From positions 1-11,648 of the forward strand of contig CAAGBQ010000078.1 of the NCBI GenBank assembly GCA_900768105.1: a stretch of 11,648 bases of DNA. The letters run 5' to 3'. Positions within the stretch are counted from its first letter, which is position 1, and each line of letters opens with the position of its first letter. Positions 7,868 to 11,648 of this stretch are shown here, piece after piece. The DNA comes from Oscillospiraceae bacterium (lineage in GTDB: Bacteria > Bacillota > Clostridia > Oscillospirales > Ruminococcaceae). The notes below the pieces were generated by a model that did no database searches, was not told the origin of the DNA, and was given only the letters and a program-made list of their open reading frames with translations. Both the position numbers and the translations under genes were made by a program.

Positions 7868-8613
7868 GAAACATTCTTTTAACATTAGCATATAGGGGCA
7901 CAAGCTACCATGGTTTTCAGGTGCAAAAAAACGCATCCACGGTTTGCGAAACGCTGCAAAACGCCATGGAAGTTCTTTTGAAGGAGCGGCCGGATGTAAA
8001 AGGCTGCTCCAGAACGGATGCGGGCGTTCATGCCAATATGTTCTGCGTGAATTTTCATACGGAAAGCGAAATGGACTGTGCGCATATGCGCCGCAGCCTT
8101 GACGCACTTCTTCCGGATGACATTGCGGTAAAGGACTGCGCGGAGGTGCCGGAGGATTTTCATGCAAGGTATTCCTGTAAGGGAAAACGATATGTATATA
8201 AAATCTGGAATGCTCCGTATATGAGCCCGTTTTATAGCGGGCTTGCGCTGCACTATCCGCGGGAGCTTGATGCGGATTTTCTCGACGCTGTTTGCACGGA
8301 TTTTATCGGAAAGCACGATTTTTCCGCCTTTGCGGGTGCGCAGAATACGCAGGAGGATTGCACAAGGGAAATTTTTTATTGCTCGGTGGAGCGCGAGGGC
8401 GAGCTTGTTACCTTTTCGGTAACCGGCGATGGGTTCCTATATAATATGGTAAGAATAATGGTAGGAACCCTGCTTGAAATAAACGAAGATAAAATCGCGC
8501 CGGACTCAATTCCGGAAATAATCGAATCGAAGGACCGCAAAAAAGCGGGGCGCACCGCTCCGCCGGAGGGACTTTATCTTGATTATGTAATTTATGATGA
8601 AGAAGATGACTGA
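7864..8613 (+). CDS. truA: tRNA pseudouridine(38-40) synthase TruA
   Basis: TruA converts uridines 38-40 of the tRNA anticodon arm to pseudouridine. The 249 residues start with MRNILLTLAYRGTSYHGFQ, a close match to family N-termini, and contain the catalytic Asp52 in CSRTDAGVHA. Other typical stretches are ARYSCKGKRYVYKIWN, FIGKHDFSAFAG and FLYNMVRIMVGTLLEI. Length is normal (about 245-270). The start is TTG at 7864, overlapping the ecfT stop by 4 nt. Only a weak GGTG/ATGG-like element precedes it, so reinitiation after ecfT is plausible. The ECF genes and truA are neighbours in many Firmicutes, which supports both calls. It overlaps the assigned ribF start by 20 nt. Confidence 0.95.
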   Translation: MRNILLTLAYRGTSYHGFQVQKNASTVCETLQNAMEVLLKERPDVKGCSRTDAGVHANMFCVNFHTESEMDCAHMRRSLDALLPDDIAVKDCAEVPEDFHARYSCKGKRYVYKIWNAPYMSPFYSGLALHYPRELDADFLDAVCTDFIGKHDFSAFAGAQNTQEDCTREIFYCSVEREGELVTFSVTGDGFLYNMVRIMVGTLLEINEDKIAPDSIPEIIESKDRKKAGRTAPPEGLYLDYVIYDEEDD

Positions 8614-9565
8614 AATGCTTGAAGGTTTTTTGACGGATTCTCCGGCACAGCGGCCGACGGCGGTGGCCCTCGGAGTTTTTGACGGAGTACATATCGGGCA
8701 CCGTGCGGTGCTGAAGGAAGCGGCAAACAGCGGCGAGCTTGAGCCGTGGGTTTTCACTTTTGCGGAAGAAAGCATAGCAAAGGCAAAAAAAGGCGCCGTG
8801 CGGCTGGAACCACCCTGCGTAAAATTCAATATAATGAAAAAGTGCGGCATTGCCCATGTGTATGCACCGGATTTTTCCGCGGTGCAAAGTCTTTCGGGAG
8901 AGGAATTTGTGCGGAAGGTCCTTGTGGAGCATCTTAAATGCAGAAAAGTGGTTTGCGGAACGGATTTTCGCTTTGGAGAGCGCGCCGCCTGCGGTGCAGA
9001 GGATATGCGCCGCTTTTGTACGGAGTTCGGTATGGAGTGTGCGGTCATAAATAAGCTTTATGACGGCGGAGAAGCGATAAGCTCCACGAGAATAAGGGCA
9101 GCCGCAGCGAACGGAGATATGGAAACCGTGCGCCGCCTTTGCGGCTATCCCTTCTGCATAGAAAACACCGTTGTGGGCGGAAAGCACCTTGGCCGTGAAT
9201 ATGGATTGCCAACAATAAATCAGGGCTTCGACGGCGGATATGTCATCCCGAAATACGGCGTTTATGTTTCCGCCGCTTATGTGGAGGGAAAGTTTTACCC
9301 CGCGGTTACGAATGTGGGCGTAAAGCCCACGGTTTCAAAAGCAAACGAGCCCGGTGCAGAAACAAATCTGATAGGCTTTTCCGGCGACCTTTACGGAAAA
9401 AGTGTGTTTGTTTTCCTGCTTGACTTTGTGCGGCCGGAAATGAAGTTTGAAAGCCGCGAGGAGCTTTTTGCACGCATAGCCTTTGACCGCGGCAATGCAA
9501 AAAGCGCCGCGGAAAAATGGATTGCGGAAAGCGGCGCGGAAACTGCGGCGTTACTTGGAATATAG
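8594..9565 (+). CDS. ribF: bifunctional riboflavin kinase/FAD synthetase RibF
   Basis: RibF phosphorylates riboflavin to FMN and adenylates FMN to FAD. The 323-residue protein has an N-terminal nucleotidyltransferase domain (about 20-185) with GVFDGVHIGH (27-36), GTDFRFG (122-128) and ISSTRIR (162-168). Its C-terminal riboflavin kinase domain (about 188-323) has GGKHLGREYGLPTIN (195-209), NVGVKPTV and the E-T-N-L segment before DLYGK and FLLDFVRPEMKF. The usual TFxPHP motif after the first helices is absent: FTFAEESIA stands there. The start is uncertain. ATGs at 8594, 8597, 8606 and 8615 are in frame, none with a strong SD, all overlapping or abutting the truA stop. It is the last gene of the long series; no clear terminator follows. 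Confidence 0.93.
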   Translation: MMKKMTEMLEGFLTDSPAQRPTAVALGVFDGVHIGHRAVLKEAANSGELEPWVFTFAEESIAKAKKGAVRLEPPCVKFNIMKKCGIAHVYAPDFSAVQSLSGEEFVRKVLVEHLKCRKVVCGTDFRFGERAACGAEDMRRFCTEFGMECAVINKLYDGGEAISSTRIRAAAANGDMETVRRLCGYPFCIENTVVGGKHLGREYGLPTINQGFDGGYVIPKYGVYVSAAYVEGKFYPAVTNVGVKPTVSKANEPGAETNLIGFSGDLYGKSVFVFLLDFVRPEMKFESREELFARIAFDRGNAKSAAEKWIAESGAETAALLGI

Positions 9566-9648
9566 TGCAGAACGGCAAAAAATTTTACAAAAATCCGCTG
9601 TGGAATGTTTAGCACCGTTTATATTGTTTGTGAAGGGGGAGCGGCAAG

Positions 9649-9810
9649 ATGTTTTTATTTAAGTTTAAAGAGCCAACTTTGCAGCAAAAGATTGAACATA
9701 TGATTCTTACAAATTTGATTATTCTTAAAGGCGAAGATGATTATTATATTTCCGCCATAATTGCAAGAAATATAATATATTTACTTAAAAAAGAAAAAGC
9801 GATTAAATAA
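9649..9810 (+). CDS. small AT-rich hypothetical ORF, possibly frameshifted remnant
   Basis: A 53-codon ORF (MFLFKFKEPTLQQ... ending KKEKAIK) has a strong SD, AAGGGGGAG (9633-9641), 7 nt before its ATG. I do not recognise the product. It is rich in Ile, Lys and Leu, with no signal peptide or obvious membrane helix. My hand count gives about 24% G+C for 9651-9810, far below its neighbours, which suggests foreign origin. Just after the TAA (9808-9810), the next frame reads a protein-like stretch, KIILAGRAVKDIEARKVGK then DNLW, to a stop at 9878-9880. One base removed near the A-rich 9787-9811 would join them into about 76 residues. It may therefore be a decayed gene, a real short one, or a sequencing error. 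Confidence 0.45.
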   Translation: MFLFKFKEPTLQQKIEHMILTNLIILKGEDDYYISAIIARNIIYLLKKEKAIK

Positions 9811-9842
9811 AATTATACTTGCAGGCAGAGCTGTTAAAGATA

Positions 9843-9883
9843 TTGAAGCAAGAAAAGTCGGAAAAGATAATTTGTGGTAAAAT
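9843..9883 (+). promoter_or_regulatory. candidate promoter of the lipoprotein gene
   Basis: TTGAAG (9843-9848) and GATAAT (9866-9871) are separated by exactly 17 nt, with 4/6 and 5/6 matches to consensus. A second possibility overlaps it: an extended -10, TGGTAAAAT (9875-9883). Either would give a 5' leader of roughly 50-60 nt before the gene at 9938. The region is AT-rich, so chance matches are easy, and it lies within the possible second half of the small upstream ORF. Moderate to low confidence. Confidence 0.35.
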
Positions 9884-9937
9884 TTAAAAAAGTTCGCCGC
9901 AAGGCTTACTTATATTAACCGAAAGGAAGGACAAGAT

Positions 9938-10654
9938 ATGAAAAAGATTTTGGCAATACTTATGGCGGCAATCCTTGTGTTGGGGCTTGCGGCGTGTTCG
10001 CGCAGCAGAAGGCGCAGGGCGCAAAACAGCTTTCCAAGCTATTCCTATTCTTCAAAGGAGGAAAGTGAAAGCACGCCGGAGGAAAGCAGCGGAATTGACC
10101 TTGCGGCAGTTACCGAAGAGGACATAGCTCCGTTGATGGAAGCGTTTGCAAGCGTTGTGGCGGAAAATTTTTCTGTTGAGGTTGATTACGAAAACGGCAA
10201 AAGTGTCATTATAAACTCCACCGACAACAGCAAAAAAATTGTTACACAGGATGAAATCCGTGCAGCGGACGGTTCCATGGACATTTCCGCATTTCCGGGT
10301 TATGAATTTGACCCCACCGACGCCTCCTATTATGAAGTAAAAAACTTCAAGACGGAAGCGGAGCTTTGCGATTATCTCAACCGGTTTATGCTGCCGGAAA
10401 TTTATGAAAGCGGCATTGCGGAAAACTTTGAAGAAATCGACGGCATACTTTATCTTGTGCGCGGAGGAAGAGGCTACGGCGCAGTTACCTGCGGTAATGT
10501 TGTAAGCATAATTCCGGATGCATCGGATTCCGTTCAGGTGACGGCGGAACGCTGTTTGTTTGAAGAACCGGACGGCGCTTTTGTGCTAACCGTACAGGAG
10601 GTTGACGGCGTACTCAAAATTACAAATTCCGCAGAAGAGGAAGCCGTGGGCTGA
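9938..10654 (+). CDS. predicted lipoprotein of uncertain function
   Basis: The 238-residue product starts with a lipoprotein signal: KK, a hydrophobic core (about 4-16) and lipobox LAAC with the lipidated Cys20. The mature protein begins with a very basic SRSRRRRAQ stretch (21-29), then a Ser/Glu-rich linker (about 30-52), then an acidic globular region. The segment from YYEVKNFKTEAELCDYL (131-147) through EIDGILYLVRGGRG (166-179), ending in a beta-rich VLTVQEVDGVLKITN (216-230), loosely recalls the IseA-type cell-wall DL-endopeptidase inhibitor domain. I cannot confirm this by eye. The ATG has AAGGAAGG (9923-9930) 7 nt upstream. It stands alone between ribF and the rpsO promoter, probably transcribed from its own promoter, and acts outside the membrane. 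Confidence 0.8.
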   Translation: MKKILAILMAAILVLGLAACSRSRRRRAQNSFPSYSYSSKEESESTPEESSGIDLAAVTEEDIAPLMEAFASVVAENFSVEVDYENGKSVIINSTDNSKKIVTQDEIRAADGSMDISAFPGYEFDPTDASYYEVKNFKTEAELCDYLNRFMLPEIYESGIAENFEEIDGILYLVRGGRGYGAVTCGNVVSIIPDASDSVQVTAERCLFEEPDGAFVLTVQEVDGVLKITNSAEEEAVG

Positions 10655-10682
10655 AATCCCGAAAAAATCTGTAAAAAAGGGC

Positions 10683-10712
10683 TTTACAAAGCACCGCCGG
10701 TTGTGCTATAAT
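10683..10712 (+). promoter_or_regulatory. strong promoter of rpsO-pnp
   Basis: TTTACA (10683-10688, 5/6 to consensus) and a perfect TATAAT (10707-10712) are 18 nt apart, and TGC (10704-10706) makes an extended -10. Transcription should start near 10719, giving an rpsO leader of about 155 nt. The -35 lies inside an inverted repeat, GCTTT-AC-AAAGC (10681-10692), which may be chance or an operator. Strength fits a ribosomal-protein gene. Confidence 0.75.
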
Positions 10713-10718
10713 TCAAAG

Positions 10719-10875
10719 GCTGGGCTTATGCCCCGAATATTTTATAACTTTTTCTCGGAAAAAGGTAAGTCCGTTAAGCGGAGCAATCCGCCGCCTGCGG
10801 TTACATCTCATTCGTTTTGTAAAAACGCCTTTTCCTGTGAGAAAGCCAAATTTTAAAAAACGAGGTGTATTTACT
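10719..10875 (+). promoter_or_regulatory. structured 5' leader of rpsO, candidate S15 autoregulatory RNA
   Basis: Four pairings are visible in this untranslated leader. (1) GGGC/GCCC, 10722-10733, with a TTAT loop. (2) CTTTTT/AAAAAG, 10748-10764. (3) A stem GTAA+CCG (10765-10768, 10771-10773) with CGG+TTAC (10798-10804), enclosing a perfect 5-bp hairpin GCGGA/TCCGC (10778-10791) closed by a GCAA GNRA tetraloop. (4) TCTCA/TGAGA (10806-10810 with 10838-10842) enclosing CGTTTT/AAAACG (10813-10827). TCCG at 10770-10773 could also pair with CGGA at 10779-10782, excluding the tetraloop hairpin. Known S15 proteins repress their own translation through varied leader folds; applying that here is inference. 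I cannot match it to a named RNA family. Confidence 0.5.
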
Positions 10876-11142
10876 ATGATGCGCAAAGAAGAAAAAACTG
10901 CGGTTATCGAAGCTAACCGCCTTCATGAAACCGATACCGGTTCTCCCGAAGTTCAGATTGCTGTTCTTACCAAGAGAATTGCCGACCTTACCGAGCATCT
11001 TAAAGAGCACAAGAAAGATAACCACAGCCGCCGCGGCCTTTTCAAAATGGTCGGCCGCCGTCGCAATCTTCTTAACTACCTGAAGAAAAACGACATCGAG
11101 CGTTATCGTGCAATTGTTGAAAAACTCGGTATCCGCAAATAA
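10876..11142 (+). CDS. rpsO: 30S ribosomal protein S15
   Basis: S15 is a primary binding protein of the central domain of 16S rRNA. The 88-residue product is full length for the family and has the signature stretches DTGSPEVQIAVLT (20-32), HKKDNHSRRGL (45-55) and GRRRNLLNYL (60-69). I chose ATG at 10876, which has GAGGTG (10862-10867) 8 nt upstream; a second ATG directly follows at 10879. An in-frame extension upstream to 10837 would run through the leader and has no family support. It is driven by the strong promoter at 10683-10712, followed by a hairpin terminator and then pnp, the usual bacterial order. Confidence 0.96.
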   Translation: MMRKEEKTAVIEANRLHETDTGSPEVQIAVLTKRIADLTEHLKEHKKDNHSRRGLFKMVGRRRNLLNYLKKNDIERYRAIVEKLGIRK

Positions 11143-11153
11143 TTTTGTCAAAA

Positions 11154-11190
11154 AAAGTCAGGCGGAGCTTGCTTCTGCCTGACTTTCTTG
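11154..11190 (+). terminator. intercistronic rpsO-pnp terminator/attenuator hairpin
   Basis: AAAGTCAGGC (11154-11163) pairs perfectly with GCCTGACTTT (11177-11186). The stem can grow inward by up to four more pairs, including two G-U, around a 5-nt loop. The T tract after it is short (TTTCTT), and A residues precede the stem, so it may work partially and in both directions. Its place, 11 nt after the rpsO stop, suggests it ends most rpsO transcripts, forms a stable rpsO 3' end, and lets a fraction read into pnp. RNase III processing is another possibility. Confidence 0.7.
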
Positions 11191-11323
11191 AAATAACCGG
11201 ATAAAAACAAGCAAAACTAAAAAACAAAAGATAAAAAAGCGCAAGGCAAAACGGAAGACGCCGGAAATAAGCAGTTAATCGAGGAAGCAAAAATTTGCTT
11301 TTTGGATTTATTGTTTATTCCCG
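11191..11323 (+). other. A-rich pnp leader, no clear promoter
   Basis: The untranslated stretch between the rpsO terminator and the pnp hairpin has a marked strand bias: roughly 11201-11265 is mostly A with G and C and almost no T. It then changes to a T-rich run (11294-11320). I looked for a -10/-35 pair of good spacing for pnp and found none that convinced me. A small AT-rich hairpin AAGCAA/TTGCTT (11285-11300) followed by TTT lies within it and could be a weak second terminator or an RNase landing site. The low structure of the A-rich part could favour RNA-binding proteins, but that is inference. Confidence 0.4.
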
Positions 11324-11363
11324 CCTCCGCTTTTCGTTTTGCTGCGTGCAAACGAAACGGAGG
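11324..11363 (+). promoter_or_regulatory. pnp leader hairpin that sequesters the Shine-Dalgarno
   Basis: CCTCCG (11324-11329) pairs with CGGAGG (11358-11363). After a 2-nt bulge, TTTCGTTT (11332-11339) pairs with AAACGAAA (11350-11357), then GC (11341-11342) with GC (11348-11349) around a TGCGT loop, with one bulged T. That is about 16 base pairs. The pnp SD, GGAGG (11359-11363), is entirely within the right arm, so the fold should block ribosome entry until it is opened or cut. Known pnp genes are autoregulated through a leader duplex; here the parallel is inference. Confidence 0.7.
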
Positions 11364-11370
11364 AATTTTT

Positions 11371-11648
11371 TTGTTCGAAAATTACAGAGTTTTTGAAACC
11401 GAATTTGCCGGAAAGAAAATCACCTTTGAAACCGGCAAAATGTGCGCTCTTGCGAACGCATCCATCCTTGTAAGATACGGCGAAACCGCAGTTCTCTGCA
11501 ACGTCACCGCCAGCAAGACCCCCAGAGAGGGCATTGACTACTTCCCGCTTTCCGTTGACTTTGACGAAAAGCTCTATTCCGTGGGCAAAATCCCCGGCTC
11601 CTTCCAGCGCCGCGAGAGCCGCCCGAGCGAGAAGGCCATCCTGACCTC
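11371..11648 (+). CDS. pnp: polyribonucleotide nucleotidyltransferase (PNPase), 5' part
   Basis: PNPase degrades RNA 3' to 5' by phosphorolysis and takes part in mRNA turnover. Only the first 92 codons are present; the gene continues past the right edge. They cover the start of the first RNase PH-like domain: FAGKKITFETGKMCALANAS (12-31), VRYGETAVLCNVTAS (34-48), DYFPLSVDF (56-64) and the family hallmark GKIPGSFQRRESRPSE (72-87). The start is TTG at 11371, with GGAGG (11359-11363) 7 nt upstream. That start gives MFENYRVFETEFAGK, as in other PNPases. The SD is held in a long hairpin, and no strong dedicated promoter is visible, so supply probably depends on readthrough from rpsO. Confidence 0.95.
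   Translation, partial: MFENYRVFETEFAGKKITFETGKMCALANASILVRYGETAVLCNVTASKTPREGIDYFPLSVDFDEKLYSVGKIPGSFQRRESRPSEKAILT

Noticed and set aside
9566..9648. Promoter or terminator directly after ribF
   Set aside because: TTTACA (9584-9589) has no -10 at a workable distance (TATATT is about 30 nt away), and no stable hairpin with a T tract was found.
9787..9811. Programmed frameshift site in the small AT-rich ORF
   Set aside because: The A6G run is not in the phase required for a -1 slippery heptamer, and the needed shift is +1. No known +1 signal was recognised, so mutation or error is likelier.
10681..10692. Inverted repeat GCTTT-AC-AAAGC over the rpsO -35 as an operator
   Set aside because: It is only 5 bp per arm with a 2-nt spacer and no second copy; easily chance.
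10837..10875. Upstream extension of rpsO to 10837
   Set aside because: It would translate the leader through the SD GAGGTG. The normal S15 length and N-terminus fit ATG 10876.

Overview
The window is a dense, almost wholly plus-strand housekeeping segment of a low-redundancy Gram-positive genome, most likely a Clostridia/Oscillospirales-type Firmicute. Reasons: strong purine-rich Shine-Dalgarno (SD) sequences before most genes, frequent TTG starts (ruvC, ruvB, glmM, truA, pnp), a stand-alone ECF transporter module of the ecfA1-ecfA2-ecfT type next to truA, and rpsO followed by pnp. The organism call is inference from gene content and style. I saw no rRNA, tRNA, CRISPR array, insertion sequence or phage gene. 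I found no clear undescribed multi-gene system; the most interesting signals are RNA structures and local oddities in otherwise ordinary genes.

Region 1 (about 61-9565) reads like one long transcription unit. A promoter with a perfect extended -10 (61-89) precedes ruvC-ruvA-ruvB (Holliday junction resolution). Then come glmM (phosphoglucosamine mutase, cell-wall precursor), a class I SAM-dependent methyltransferase of the RlmI/COG1092 type, a GNAT acetyltransferase, ecfA1-ecfA2-ecfT (vitamin-uptake energizing module), truA (tRNA pseudouridine synthase) and ribF (FMN/FAD synthesis). Gaps are 52 nt or less, and the last five genes overlap or nearly overlap. I see no convincing internal terminator.

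Region 2 (9566-10654) is an accessory island between ribF and rpsO, which are commonly adjacent in other bacteria. It holds a very AT-rich small ORF (9649-9810) whose coding sense seems to continue in another frame to 9880, and a predicted lipoprotein of uncertain function (9938-10654) with its own candidate promoter.

Region 3 (10655-11648) is the rpsO-pnp unit. A strong promoter (10683-10712) gives an rpsO leader of about 155 nt with several potential hairpins, probably an autoregulatory S15 leader. A 10-bp GC-containing hairpin between rpsO and pnp is a likely terminator, attenuator or processing site. The pnp SD lies inside the right arm of a long hairpin (11324-11363), and pnp runs off the right edge. 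The genes link DNA repair, envelope precursor synthesis, cofactor uptake and synthesis, and RNA modification and turnover: ordinary core functions, with post-transcriptional control of the ribosomal-protein/RNase pair as the main point of interest.
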